A DNA stretch of 64,000 nucleotides. Origin: Papaver somniferum. Its lineage: Eukaryota; Streptophyta; Magnoliopsida; Ranunculales; Papaveraceae. The position numbers and the translations under genes were made by a program. Where the stretch lies: NCBI RefSeq assembly GCF_003573695.1, contig NC_039359.1, forward strand, positions 135,991,939-136,055,938. Direction: 5' to 3'. This document shows, one piece after another, positions 35,821 to 48,384 of this stretch. Each line of letters begins with the position of its first letter. Position 1 is the stretch's first letter. The notes beneath the pieces were generated by a model. That model did not search any database and was not told the origin of the DNA. It was given only the letters and a program-made list of their open reading frames with translations.

Positions 35821-36590
35821 TTAAGACACTTATCAGCTCCCTAATGGAGGGTGTCGCTCTTATCTTCCCCCTGGTTGCCCCTTCAAGGAGGCGTACTTCT
35901 ACCATACATGGTTAGCTCCTCCCATCCAGTCTTAACAACAACCAGTTGTTTTCGCAGCCTCTTATCCCTTTTACCTATATGGCTTATGGTTACGAGACTG
36001 CACCCTAAGTGGGGTTTTCTTCGGGCCGATTGCAGTATAAGCCAAGACTTGTCAAGAATGGAAAGGTACGCTTCAAACGCCCCTGGCACTCTTGACTCAA
36101 CCGTGTGCCTCAGCGCCTTGATCAGATTCTGCACTCCTTGGGAGAGTCCTTATTACCTTAGTCGCCCAACCTAAGTCATATGCTTAAGCTGAGAATCCAA
36201 GGTGCCTCTCCCGGATGGGATTTATTGACCCCAAATCTCTATGACTCAGGTTCCGGTGGCGGTGTAGCCTCTCCCTGAGCCATGCAACAGGTACCCCCGT
36301 ATATGACGTACTTTAGGTCTTACATTTGCCTCTTGAGAAATTTTATTCGCGAACTAGGGTGTACGCCATAAAGGTTCGCCCCTTTCTTTCATGTCATTGT
36401 TCTATGATTATCTCTGTGAAAGTTTCGCAAATCATGATCTTGTTTTGATATGAATAATCTCGCAATTATTCTTTCAGAGTCCATAACTTCTCAAAGCTTC
36501 TTACGGATAATATCTTTTTTAAGTACAACCTGTTCCATGGTCTGTCAAGTCTATGACCAACATCTCTACCTTATGGATCCATTAATTTAT
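35821..36590. other. GC-richer non-coding segment of the Tat element
   Basis: About 35840-36310 is clearly richer in GC than the flanks and has phrases such as 'ggtgcctctcccggatggga'. Frames are open on both strands for about 80-105 codons but give no protein I recognise. It lies between the antisense gene and integrase. Confidence 0.45.
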
Positions 36591-36594
36591 AAGC

Positions 36595-37722
36595 TCATGT
36601 TCCAACTATCTCCTTAATAATGTAAGGTACATCCCATTTTTTTGCTAATTTTCCACCATTTTCTCGCTGATATATTGGTGTCTCCCGCAGAACTAAATCT
36701 CCTGGTTGGAATTCGCGTACTTTGACACGTTTATTATATTCTCGGGCTAATCTTCGCTGATAATTCTCCATATGTTGTAAAGCTCTTTCTCTTATTTCTT
36801 CTAATTCATCAAGTTTGTTTAAGATCAAACCCGCACTAAGATTTTTCTCCCAAGCTTCTCTCTTTGTTATCGAAATAACAACTTCTGTTGGTAACACCGC
36901 TTCAACTCCGTATGATAAACAAAAAGGTGACATTCCAGTAGCCTCTCTTCTAGTTGTATTATAAGTCCATACTGCATTATGTACTTGTGTGCACCATGCT
37001 CTATAATGTCCTTCCAATTTCTTCTTTAATATATCTGCAATTGTTTTGTTTGTTGCTTCTACCTTCCCATTAGTTTGTGGATACAAAGGAGTAGACTTTC
37101 CACATTTTATCTTAAATGCATTAAGTAACATTTCTATGTTCTGTCCTTCAAACTGTTTACCATTATCAGATACCAACTGCGCAGGAATTCCGAATCTGCA
37201 AATGATATTTTCGAATATGAATGTAAAGATATCTTTGTCGCGAATATGCTGTACTGCCTTCACTTCTGTCCATTTTGTGAAATAATCTGTTGCGACTATT
37301 AAGTATCTTCTTTGTCCAGAACCTGGTAAAAATGGCCCCACAATATCTAAGCCCCACTTTCCAAAAGGCCACACACTGGTTGGAGATGACAATGGTGCTC
37401 CAGGTGCATGTATTTTCTTTCCATGCCGCTGACAATCTTCGCAACGTCTTGATATTTGTTTTGCATCTTCGTGCATGTAGGGCCAGTAATAGCGTTGCAT
37501 TTTTACTCAATGTGCCAAAGATCTTCCCCCGCTATGATTGCCAGCATCCCCACTATGTAACATTTTTAGCACTTTTTCTCCTTCCTCTCGTGTCAAACAT
37601 CTGAGTGATGGTCCATTAAAGGATTTTCGGTATAACAGCCAATCTCTTAATTCATAATTCGTTGCGCGGCTTTTTAACTTGTGTGTTTCCAATATATTTC
37701 TTGGTGTTTCTCCTTTCGCCAA
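36595..37722 (-). pseudogene. Tat element integrase
   Basis: HHCC zinc domain: His residues in HSGDAGNHSGG and cysteines in CEDCQRHG, separated by an in-frame TGA near 37506. Catalytic residues: Asp in KWGLDIVGPF, Asp in LVSDNGKQFEG, Glu in GKVEATNKTI. The C-terminal part contains 'FQPGDLVLRET' and 'GGKLAKKWDVPYIIKE', the module usual in gypsy integrases. Integrase inserts the cDNA into host DNA. Apart from the stop, the core is well preserved. Confidence 0.88.
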
Positions 37723-37767
37723 ATATGCATGAAGTTATGTTCTCCAATCTGCGATATTGTTCGTTTG

Positions 37768-38264
37768 TTATTCTTCTTCACCGTCTATTATCATCACGTT
37801 CACTTCTTCTTCTTCTTTATTGATTGATGGTGACAGAAGTGTTTGTATTTTTATGCATCTCGCAGTTGGACCTGTCATCATGCTTGAGATGAAAGCAAAA
37901 GCGTCTGTGAGTCTGTTATCCTTCTTTGAAATGTTCCTCCATTTTATTTTTGGGATTTTCGCTGACAATTCTTCAACGAGCTTCTTGTATTTCTTCAAGG
38001 ATGGTTCATTTGTAGTGTACTCTCCCTTTATTTGGCGAATAACTAGCTGCGAATCACTAGTGATCCTGGCATTTTCTAGTTTCATTTCTATTGCGAATTT
38101 TAAGCATGTATCACAACTTCATATTCCGTTTCGTTATTAGTGGATGCGAATTCCAATCTAAATGAAAAAGCCATCTTCACTCCTTCTGGCGAAATTAAAA
38201 CAATTCCAACTCCATTGCCTTCTCCATTTGATGATCCATCTACCAATATCTCTCATTTATTTGG
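37768..38264 (-). pseudogene. Tat element second RNase H-like domain
   Basis: 'NARITSDSQLVIRQIKGEYT' and 'KYKKLVEELSAKIPKIKW' match the additional RNase H domain that follows the first in Tat elements. An upstream piece ('AFSFRLEFASTNNETEYE'-type frame) is split by a frameshift near 38120. A dual RNase H is the main reason for the Tat assignment. Confidence 0.72.
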
Positions 38265-39527
38265 TTATGTTAATAAGTCTTTTGGATCTCCGTGTTCTTC
38301 TTCTATATCCATCATTTCTTCTACCGCTTCATCTTCTTCTAAAGGAAATTCTTCCAAGAAATCTGCAACAACTTGTGATTTTGGTGAAGACAAAATTTCA
38401 TATTTAATATCAAAGTGGCCTACTTGTGCATTCCATCTCTCCACTCTTCCTAATCTTTTTGAATTCTTCATCGCTGATTCAATTGGTACTTTTGTTAATA
38501 CCTTTATCTTGGGCGCTTGAAAACATATGCGGAGCTTAAATGATGCATAAACTAATGCTAAGATTAGCTTCTCAATCTTTGAGTAATTCTTCTCGGCAGT
38601 ATTAAAAGTTTTGCTAATGTAATAGATGGGTTTCTCCACTCCTGCGTCTATTCGCAATAACACGGCACTTAATGCATGCGACGTCGTCTCAAGATAGATC
38701 AATAATTCTTCTCCTGATTCTGCTTTTTGTAAAATAGTTGTATTCATGAGATGTTCTTTGATCCCTTGAAAAGATTTTTCGCATTCATCAGTCCATTTGA
38801 ATTTCCCACCCTTCTTGAGTATATCGAAAAAATATTTGCATTTGGCTGATGATCGTGAAATGAATCTCCCCAGCGAAGCTGAAAGTCCATTCAACTTATG
38901 TACATCTTTTATTGTTGCTGGTGTTGGCATGTCACGAACTGCTTGCACTTTTTCTGGATCAACCTGTATTCCTTCCTTTGATACAATGTAGCCTAAAAAT
39001 TTTCCCGATGCAACTCCAATAGTACACTTCTCAGGATTCAGTTTAATGTTATACTGCCGCATTTGTTCAAAAATCTCCCTCAGGTCCTATACATGGTCTT
39101 TGGCTTCTTTACTCTTTACTAACATGTCGTCCACGTATACTTCTAATGTTTTGTGTATCCATTTCTCGAACACCTTCTCTACCATTCTTTGGTATGTCGC
39201 TCTCGCATTTCGCAAACCAAATGGCATTTTCGTGTAACAATATAAACCTCTAGGGGCGAAGAAAGCAGTATGTTCTTGATATTCTTCAGCGAGAGGGATT
39301 TGGTTATACCCTTTGTACCCATCTAAAGACGATACCCCATCATTTCACGCTGCGGATTCCACCATTTGAGGAATATCTGGTAACGGAAAACTATCTTTAG
39401 GACAAGCTTTGTTTAAATCAGTAAAATCTATGCAAATCCTTATTCCTTTGTTTTTCTTTGGGACAATGACCATATTCACTATCCATTCTGGGTATTTAGC
39501 TTCTCTTATGATTCCTGCATGAAACAT
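38265..39527 (-). pseudogene. Tat element reverse transcriptase and RNase H
   Basis: Begins 'AGIIREAKYPEWIVNMVIV' and 'IDFTDLNKACPKDSFPLPDI' (39345-39527). The catalytic YVDD is at 39126-39137. Then come 'LNPEKCTIGVASGKFLGYIV' and 'LNGLSASLGRFISRSS', and RNase H 'ETTSHALSAVLLR', 'KPIYYISKTF'. The frame breaks between 39062 and 39345, where stops occur. It would copy element RNA into DNA; not intact. Confidence 0.88.
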
Positions 39528-39936
39528 TTTCTGTAGTTCTTCTTCTATTTGGGAATGGTAAGCTGTTCGATTTTTCTTATTCTTTGTTTAAATGGTCTCA
39601 CATTCTTGTTAATCTCCAACTTGTGGCATGCAATTGATGGATATATTCCCGGTATCTCATCCATGCTCCCTGCGAAAACGTCTTTATATTCTCGCAAAAG
39701 GTTAACAGTTCTTTCTTCTTATTCTACATCCATCTTGGTTCCAATTATCAATATTAGAGGTTCTTCTATAGTCCCAACGTTTACTTCTTTTGTTGGTTCT
39801 GCGGCAGTGTAACTGGACTTGGGTTCTCCTATTGGTGTTGGTTCTTTATTGTTTTCACAGGTCCTTCTCCTTCTTCCGAAATTTCGCTGGGTATTTCCCT
39901 GCCTTCTTTTGCCCTTATCATGTATACTCTAAATTC

Positions 39937-40678
39937 TTATTCTTTCTTTGCCTCCTTTGCCAACTTTCTTCGGAATTGTTTCCTTTTTGCTTGTCCTTCA
40001 TAATGCTTTACTTCAATTTGATGACATAATTTCGCATTGTCAACATCTCCTCTGATTTCACCTATTCCATTTGGTGTGGGGAATTTAATACATTGATGCA
40101 ACGTTGATACTACAACTTTTTTCGCATGTATCCATGGTCTTCCTAGCAACATATTATATGGCGATTTCATATCCACCACTCATAGTGTCACGTGTGTTTC
40201 GATCTCTCATAGTGGAATTCGTACCACTATTTCTTCTTTAGGTTTTGTTGTGGATTTTCAAAATCCATGACACAAGATATGTTGAACTGGACATTTCTTC
40301 ATCTTTAAATCCCATTCCCCTGAACGCATGATAAAATATTATATCCACTGAACTTCCTGTATCGATTAAAGTTCTGTTCAATATCCATTCTTCCGTGGAT
40401 TTTGTTGTTGTCCCCATCCCTTTTCGCGTAATAGGCACTTTAATAACCAATGGAGATGTGTGGTTCAAATTTTCTTTTGGTATTTCTGCCGCCATGAATG
40501 TGATTTTTTGCTTTTCCCAATCTTTCAAGGGTGATGTCTTTTCTACCGCCATAACCTTCCTTCCTTCAAAATTTCGTTTATGTATTCTTCCTTTGATGTT
40601 TTCATGGAATTCATTAACCATTGTTTTTGTTATCATATTACACTCCAATCTTTTGTCATCTTCATTGACTCTAATCAT
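39937..40678 (-). pseudogene. Tat element protease region
   Basis: Aspartic protease motif in 'RTLIDTGSSVDIIFYHAF' (D-T-G intact), then after a frameshift '[20 protein letters not shown]' and '[20 protein letters not shown]', the usual C-terminal part of Tat proteases. Upstream sequence 'VNEDDKRLECNMITKTMV' is the only trace of what precedes protease; no gag capsid domain. Confidence 0.82.
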
Positions 40679-40767
40679 TTTTGTTTTAACTGGTTCACTG
40701 ATTTATTTAATCACTTTCTTGATTTGAACAATCTCAACAACAATCTTCAACTTTCGATCTTCAGATT

Positions 40768-40784
40768 CCCTGTTTCTAGCGCCA
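40768..40784 (-). promoter_or_regulatory. Primer binding site of the Tat element
   Basis: TGGCGCTAGAAACAGGG on the minus strand, three bases inside the 5' LTR. From memory it resembles primer sites of plant Tat-type elements. Confidence 0.7.
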
Positions 40785-40787
40785 TTA

Positions 40788-41257
40788 TGTAGTTGCAGGA
40801 AATCCTACACTACACCCCTCATATGATTTCATTAACATTCAACTCATTTTAGATTAACAATTTTATTGATGAATATTTGAACAATCTTACAAGAAAAGAT
40901 AAAGGAATCAAGAATAACCACTGCTATAGATTTTCTCTCTCCTATTTACTTGCTTCTCACCTAGAAAAAGATCTCTCCCTTTCATTTACAACTGAACGAC
41001 TATTTATAGGGAAATAAATAGTGGATGACAGCTAATCTGTCCTTTATTTTCGGATATGGCTTGCGACATTCTCGCAACCTTACAAATGTTAATCTCGCAA
41101 ACTCTCTAATTTTCGCAGGACCATCACATCTTTATCATGATTTTAGCTGACGTCGTTTATTATATCATTTCTGAAATTGTTCTGCGACGCTGTTGTGCTG
41201 TGTTGTGTTGTTGATAATTTCACTGAGACATTATTGCTGCGAGATTGTGATCCTTCA
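40788..41257 (-). repeat. Tat element LTR (5' side)
   Basis: TGTAGTTGCAGG...GATCCTTCA, then target duplication CATAT. Confidence 0.93.
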
Positions 41258-41262
41258 CATAT

Positions 41263-41340
41263 CAGTTTCTTCATACTGTATCAACACACATTGTTGATCT
41301 CTTCTATCTTCTTCATAGTATCTTGGTTTACTTCTCAACA
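41263..41340 (-). repeat. Left (3') LTR of copia B, inner part
   Basis: Continues the LTR cut at 32128 and ends TTCTCAACA, matching 49804-49812. The minus-strand purine tract AAGGGAGGA is adjacent. Confidence 0.9.
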
Positions 41341-41371
41341 TCCTCCCTTAAACTAAGATACTCTTTGCTAA

Positions 41372-43339
41372 TCATTCCCAACTTTCCACGCAAGTAATGA
41401 AAGTGTTAGACTTCAAAGACTTGGTGAAAATATCTTCTACTTGCTCTTCACTCTCAATAAACTCCACAGCTATCTCCTTGTTACTGACAAGCTCTCTAAT
41501 GTAATGATACTTAATATCAATGTGCTTACTCCTTCCATGAGGCACTGGATTCTTAGTTAATGAAATTGTAGACTTGTTGTCACAGACTATTGTTGTTGGT
41601 GTCTTCTGTTCTTGAAACAATGACTTCAGCATCATTCTTAGCCATACATCTTGTGTATCACAGTTGCTAGCAGCTATATACTCAGCTTTTGTTGTAGATA
41701 ATGCAACAACTTGTCGTTTCTTTGATGACCAAGAGAAAAAACCAGTTCCTAACTGAAATCCATAACCTGATGTACTTCTTCTTCATTCTGTATCACCAGC
41801 CCAATCACTATCAGTAAAACCAACTAGTTTTGGATCTTCTAAGACATTATAGAGAATTTCCATACTGGTTGTACCTCTAACATATCTCAGAATACGTTTT
41901 GCAGCTTGTAAATGTGATTGTCTTGGTTCTTCCATAAATCTGCTAACCAATCCAACTACATACATGATGTCAGGTCTTGTAGCAGTCAGATATCTAAGAC
42001 ATCCAACAAGACCTTTAAAGTCTCTTGAATTTACAAGTTCTCCTGAGCCTTCTCTTGTTAACTTCAATCTCTCTTCTACTGGTGTTAAGATTGGATTACG
42101 ATTATCCATCTTGAAACGCTTTAGTATTCCTTCTGCATATCTTTGTTGATTGATGAAAATTCCTTTTTCAGTTTTTTGTACCTTTATGCCAAGAAAATAT
42201 GACATTAAATCAAGATCTGTTATCTCAAACTCCTTCACCATATCCTCCCTGAATTCATTCATCATCTCTGAACTATTTCCAGTAAATATAAGATCATCCA
42301 CATATAAACACACTATGATGTGATTGCCAAGAGTATGATCTTTCAAATACAAAGTATGCTCATGTGGACATCTTGTAAATCCTTTCTTAATGAAATAGGA
42401 ATCTATTCTTGTATACCAAGCTCTTGGTGCTTGTTTCAAACCATACAAATCTTTGTTTAGCTTGTATACTTTATTCTCCTTGCCTCCATAATGTAACCAG
42501 CTGGTTGCTCAATATAAACTTCTTCTTCCAATACTTCATTCAAAAATACTGACTTCACATCCATCTGAAAAATCTCCACTTATTTTGTGCAGCTAATGCA
42601 ATTATCATTCTTACTGTATCTAGTCTTGCAACTGGTGAAAATACTTCTGAGTAATCTACTCCTTGTCTTTGTCTATATCCCTTAGCAACTAACCTTGCTT
42701 TCTGTCTATCCACTTCACCATTTGACTTGTATTTTGTTTTATAAACCCATTTAACACCTATGGGTTTCTTCCCTGGTGGAAGTTCTGTTAGTTCCCATGT
42801 ATCATTCTTCTCAATTGACTTCAGTTCTTCATTCATAGCTTGAATCCAACCTTGTTCTTTTGATGCTTCTTCATAAGTTACAGGATCACAATCTCCAAAT
42901 AGTGCAAAATTCACTACTTCATCATCAATATGTTCATCATCTCTTGATACAATATAATCATTCAACCTAGCAGGTATGATATATTTTCTTCTTGGTCTTG
43001 TAGTTTCTTGTTGTTGTACTGTTTTTGTTCTTGCTTCTTCATGTTGTTCTTCAACATTATCTTGAATCTGCACTTCTTCTTCAACTTCAACTGGAACTGT
43101 TCTGACAGCATCAGGTGGATCAATATCCCTTGTTGATCTATTGTTATATGGATCAACATTAGTTGTTGATCCATTATTCCAGTTCCATTTTGAATCTTCA
43201 TCAAAGATCACATCTCTATTTGTAAACACTTTTCCTACTTCTGGGTTGTATAATTTATATCCTTTGGTTACTGAATTATAACCAACAAGGATACACTTCT
43301 CACTCTTGTCATCCAATTTCTTTCTTAGTTCTTTGGGTA
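41372..43339 (-). pseudogene. Copia B integrase C-terminus, reverse transcriptase and RNase H
   Basis: On the minus strand: 'PKELRKKLDDKSEKCILVGY' (integrase end), a linker, 'EELKSIEKNDTWELTELPPG', 'GVKWVYKTKYKSNGEVDRQK', then after a break 'MYGLKQAPRAWYTRIDSYF', the catalytic 'CLYVDDLIFTGNS', and RNase H ending 'VCDNKSTISLTKNPVPHGRS' and 'KHIDIKYHYIREL'. Lesions: a frame break between 42448 and 42555, and a stop near 41783 (DTE-stop). The linker contains TGGATCAA-type octamers also found in the LTR. Confidence 0.9.
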
Positions 43340-45379
43340 CACTAGTGGAAAATGGAAGTAAAACCACTGCCAAGACAAGAAGTAATATCACTTAAAACGA
43401 CTGTGTCCATCAGTTGGAATCTAGAAGTGGTTTTTTCCAGAACGACTGTTTCTGGCAAAGGTTGATTTCTTTAAAACAACCAAAGTTTGTCACAGTTACT
43501 GTAAACATACTGACAGAAACAATAGTTTTTATTGATCATATTTCATAAAAATAAAATAAATGATTCAGCTGAATCCAAAGCCGATTCGACTTTATCAAAA
43601 ACTAAAAGCTCAATCACAATTAATAATAATGACTTCAAAACCGAATTTCACAAAATTAAATTGTTAGGACTTTAAAAATCAATTTGTATTGAAAGTGAAT
43701 TCAGTTTACAATTTCAACTAAATACTGCGAGTTCCAAGTGTGAAAAAAATATCTAACACTAAGTTGGAAAACCTTAACCCATGTTTCTATTACAAGCTTT
43801 ACAACCATAAAGTTTCAAAACATGAAGGTAAAGACTTCACCATCTATGTCTTCATCTTCTGAAAAACTAGCTCAGGTCCGTTACTCCATCCCTAAGCTGC
43901 AAAAAAAAAAAAAAAAACAAGACTACAACAATTAACAACAGTAAAAAAAAAGGAAAAGAGAAACAAATCTGCTCGATACCAGCAACACCTACAACTATCC
44001 ACTCATAAATTAAAGAAAACATATGAACTGCAACTATTTTTCATATGTAAAATATCCAATCCATAACTCATGCAACCCAAAACATACATAGCGAATTGAT
44101 AGAAGTCTTAGGAGAAAATCCACTGACTTCACCAATTGAGATCCTAACTACCCATCAAACTTTCCTGTTGACACACGTAGAGAGGTTCATAGCTGCATCC
44201 ATAACCATTTACATGATCAAAGTTTAATGCCACCTGCAAAAAATCCAAACAAAAGGAGTTCAAAACAATTCAACCTGTGAAGAAAATGTGAGGACTTGTC
44301 GAAAAATTGACAAAATATGTTCTCTTCCTATTCAATTTTAAGGGAAAATACATTGAATGTTAAAAATTAAAGAACAAAATGAATCGTTGCTGCGAATTTG
44401 CATAGTCGTGATAAGTAGAATATTTTATAGATTAAAAAATGTCCTAGTTCTTACACCCACCACAAACCTAACAAGAAGCACCACCACAGGAACAATTTAG
44501 AATATTTTCCGTGCAGATAAACGCCAACAAAAACAGTTATACTACAAATCATACGTTCTCATATAAGCAAAATTAAGGAACAAAAATGTATCTAACTACT
44601 GATATTGAGATTAAGTTAAAAGAAATTACATACTTGTAAATTGGCATTGACCGAAAAATTTATTAAAGAAGTTTCAAATGAATGCCGAGTCGTCAATGTT
44701 GCGGCCTTTGGATGAATTCAGTAAAGCATCCACGTGGGTAGTAAATGATCTATACTGCTTCTCCAGTTTCACACATGCTAGACTCACTTGAGTCTGATTG
44801 GCTTCTCGGCCTTTGCATCACTGGGTACTTATAATAATATGTAATAATCCTACAACAAAAACTTTAGTCATAACAAACAATGGAAAGTAATTAAACAACA
44901 CCATGAAACTAAAAAGAAAAAAGTTGAGAAAGTGAAAAGTTTTATTACCCTGATAAGTTTAGAGAATCTTGTTATCTTCTCTTCTGTATGTTTTTAGAGA
45001 CACCACAGTCAGAGGGTAGTTCTCTTTGTATCACCCACATCCATATAGCAAGAGTGCATTCAAGGATTAATGTACCCACTAAATTTCCACCAACAACTTC
45101 CACTTTAAGTTAATCTGTCTCAGTATCTCTCCTTGCAATTTTAAGCAGATGGTATACACTGAAAATCCATTAACAAAGTTAAATATCCATTATTACGAAA
45201 AGCAAGTTAACTATCTGGTTTTCACCCCCTACTCTGATGAGTCTTTCTTAATTTTTGGTCTTATGCTTACATAAATTAAAAATATGTTCTATATTATGAG
45301 CAACGACCGATAAGTTACAAAATGAGAACAATGTATCTGCTGTAGAAGCAGGAGGATATTCAACCAACAGTTAGAAACC

Positions 45380-45669
45380 TTGTGGTTTTTAGCAAGTTTG
45401 TCTAAGGAATCTGCAGTACTATTTATAGACCTATAAACATACTTATATGCCGATTAAACAAAAAAATTAGAGATAGTATTGCAGTCATTTTCATAACCTA
45501 AAGTATTCCAACTTATATTACCAGAAGCAGCACTAACAACACTGAAGAAACATCGTCTGACACAAAAAGAGAAATGGTCTGTCATTTCCACACCAAGAAC
45601 CAATTTCTGTTTCACCAGAATACTGTAGTGGTCAGTCATCGTTGATGTTAACCCATCTACTGTTGCCAT
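45380..45669 (-). pseudogene. Possible captured RNase H-like fragment in the CACTA element
   Basis: The minus strand gives a frame of about 70 codons, and in a following frame 'YRSINSTADSLDKLAKNHK', reminiscent of the end of plant LINE-derived RNase H domains ('NSAADSLAK'). Weak resemblance only. Confidence 0.25.
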
Positions 45670-46681
45670 CCCCTCTGGAAGAGATAATTATGCCTGGAAG
45701 ACAAAAACATTAAGTTATCAAAGAGGAATACTATACATGAATAAAAACATACCCAACAATGTAAAGTGAGTTCATATTCGGACACTAAATCGAGTTAATA
45801 ATAGACCTTTCTTGACTTTCTATGTCAATCATGATTAGCAAGAAAAGAAAGGTCTTGTATTTAGGATTCAATATGTTTTTTTTTTTCAATATTTCCCATA
45901 CTCTTCATAAAAGTATGTAAGATCTCCCTTGCTCCACTAGGATTCTAAAATGTCAGCCAGCTTCCTCTCATACATAGTAAAAGTATTTCAGCATTAAGTA
46001 TCTACACAACAGAAACAACATGAACTTCGCTCTGAAAAACAAAGCACTAAGTTCAGATTCTACAAATGCTAAGTGACGAACCCAGTTTTAATTGTTCACA
46101 TGGAAATTTTTCTCTCTTTAGCCATTCCAACTTTTGCTTCACCTCTGCAGACTTTAGGTCGTTCCAATTGAATATCACCCATATATTCCAGAACCTACAA
46201 TCACAAACAAAATCTATTATCCAACATATTATAAACTTAATAAAATGGACACATGACCCCTTCCGTTTCTTCTTTGAAAGTTGACCCATGTGATCAGATT
46301 TTCTATCAACCTAATTGACCAGATAAAAAAAATGAAGAGCAGTTATTATTAAAGGTTTCAAACTTTACGAAGATATATGTAAATCAAACAGAAACCAGAA
46401 ATTGATTTTACCTTGGTAAGACCCTCAACATACTGAATCGATTCAGATCGACCAGTTTTATTTCTTGGTATAAAAGCTGCATTAACAAACATGAGCAAAT
46501 CAATATCCCCAACAAATTCCATATTCAAATAACAATCCCTAATAAAACAGGTATAATAGCATAATTAACAAACATTTACATATCAAAATCCCTAAAAAAT
46601 TCCAAATTCAAAGAACAATCCCTAATTTCAGATAAAACCTTAAAGTGTTTACAATAATCGTCTCCAAAACGGATTTTTTTT

Positions 46682-46903
46682 TTGGTGAAAATCCTAAAAT
46701 CTTACAAGAAAATTAGATCTAACCAAATCCAAATTAAACAAGAGAAAGAAGAAGAAGTTGAAGAAGAAGGAGAATCATACGCTGATGTAACAGGTTTGTT
46801 TAGTTATAAACAAACTATTGCTGTAATTTTCGGATTAAATTTGGTCTTTTTGGAGAAGATGAAGAAGATGAGAAAGGGGTTTGGGTTTAGGCACAAATAT
46901 TGA
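46682..46903 (+). other. Short unrecognised frame near the CACTA right end
   Basis: Frame of 73 codons with a Glu-rich stretch (QEKEEEVEEEGESYADVTG) and a hydrophobic stretch. I do not recognise it and cannot say that it is expressed. Confidence 0.2.
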
Positions 46904-47266
46904 AGTGATTACTTCTGATTTTTTTAGTTTCTGGCTTCAAGGAGGATATGAAAAATGGAGAAGAGAGAGGCGCATCTAGCAATTGCACAGGTTAGAACGA
47001 TAAGAAGAAAGAAGAACCAGACAGATAAAATTATAAAAAGGTTTGCCATAGAAAATATTTTCTCTCACAGTGGTTTTACAACTCTACCAAAACCTATTAG
47101 GGAGCTCCTCGGTTTTTAAAAAATACCCATCTCTAAAACGACTGTGAGAGAAACAAGTTTACATAAAACTACTATGGGCCACAATACCAATATTTATTAC
47201 AGCACAGTAGCAGTCGTTTTAGTGAAGCCCAGGAAGTGGTTAAAAATCTATTCTCCACTAGTGGTA

Positions 47267-48384
47267 CATGTGCATATGCAATACAGTCAAAAAATTTCAG
47301 ATGTCTTACATTTGGTCTTACACCTATCCAAGCTTCTTCTGGTGTTATGTTGTTCAAACTATTTGTAGGACATCTGTTGAGTAAATACACAGCTGTGTCA
47401 ACTGCATAACCCCAAAAACTTTTTGGTAGATCTTTTGTTCTTCTTATAGTTCTTGCCATCTCCATTATGGTTCTATTCTTCCTCTCTGCAACTCCATTAT
47501 GTTGTGGTGTATATCTTGCAGTTAGTTGATGCTGAATGGCATACTCTTCCATAAAATTGTCAACAACAACATATTCTTTACCTCTATCAGTTCTCAAGAT
47601 CTTGATACTCTTACCAATTTGTCTCTCAGCATAAGCTTTGAAACTTCTAAAAGCTTGAAATGCATCACTCTTTTGTTTAAGCAAATAAACCCATGCTTTT
47701 CTACTAAAATCATCAATGAAAGTTATAAAATAATGATTACCTCCATGTGAAGTTACTTCAATAGGACCACACAGATCAGTATGAACAATCTCCAATTATT
47801 GATCAACTCTTCTAGCTTTGTTGACTGGGAATGGATCTCTGTGCTTCTCGCCAAAGATGCAATTTTCACATCTTGATTCTGGTACCTCAATAAAGGGTAA
47901 GCCTGTCACCATCTCCTTCTTTGCTAAAGTTTGCAAACTGTTAAAGTTTACATGTCCCATCCTTTTATGCCATAACCAAGAATCATCATGAACACTGCTA
48001 CTATAACAGCTTTCCTTTTGATACTGAATATTCAAAGGAAACAATCTACTATTAGTCATTTATACTCTTGTAATAAGTCTTCTAAAACGATCTCGAATTG
48101 TACAAACACCATTAAAGATGTTCATAGAATAACCTCTTTCAGACAATTGACCCATACTCAAAAGATTTTGATGCAAACCTGGTACATAAAACACATCCAT
48201 AATATATGTTTTTGCACCATTTTTCAGAATAATTCCAATCCTTCATGTTCCCATAACTGGAATGGTATAATTGTTTCCAAACTTCACAATTGATCGCACT
48301 GATTCATCAAGTTTATCAAACAAATATTTTCTTCCACTCATATGATTACTGCAACCTGTATCTAGATACCACTTATGTTGAGGT
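47267..48384 (-). pseudogene. Copia B protease and integrase N-terminal part
   Basis: Protease 'WYLDTGCSNHMSG' (D-T-G intact, near 48336-48375), then gag-pre-integrase 'DSWLWHKRMGHVNFNSLQ' with cysteines in ESRCENCIFGEK. The integrase core has Asp in EIVHTDLCGPI, Asp in ILRTDRGKEY and Glu in NGVAERKNRT, continuing to 'FDCIAYAHV' where the CACTA element enters. Stops at the 'RRVDQ' (47796) and 'RLITRV' (near 48060) points break the frame. Confidence 0.88.

Larger units (their letters stand above)
32129..41257 (-). mobile_element. Tat-type Ty3/gypsy element, gag-deleted, with antisense gene
   Basis: LTRs at 32129-32605 and 40788-41257 (477 and 470 bp), target duplication CATAT on both sides (32124-32128 and 41258-41262). 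The minus-strand order is primer site, protease, reverse transcriptase, RNase H, second RNase H-like domain, integrase, then a long 3' region. The second RNase H domain and the antisense gene in the 3' region fit the Tat lineage (Retand/Ogre/Grande relatives). Only about 100 bp separate the primer site from pre-protease sequence, so gag is missing. Pol has several stops and frameshifts. Confidence 0.9.
43340..47263. mobile_element. CACTA (CMC/EnSpm-like) DNA transposon, 3924 bp, non-autonomous
   Basis: Left end CACTAGTGGAAAATGGAAG, right end on the opposite strand CACTAGTGGAGAATAGA. The 3-bp target duplication GTA is at 43337-43339 and 47264-47266. It interrupts the copia B integrase exactly between 'AYAHV' and 'PKELRKK'. 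Subterminal words such as AAAACGACTGTG occur several times near both ends. No TNP1/TNP2 transposase frame is seen. Internal content is mostly AT-rich non-coding. Confidence 0.93.

Noticed and set aside
35851..36174. Overlapping plus and minus frames of 80-107 codons in the Tat element
   Set aside because: Both strands open because of composition; no family match and no start context.
37046..38520. Plus-strand frames over Tat integrase and RNase H
   Set aside because: Mirror frames of the minus-strand pol genes.
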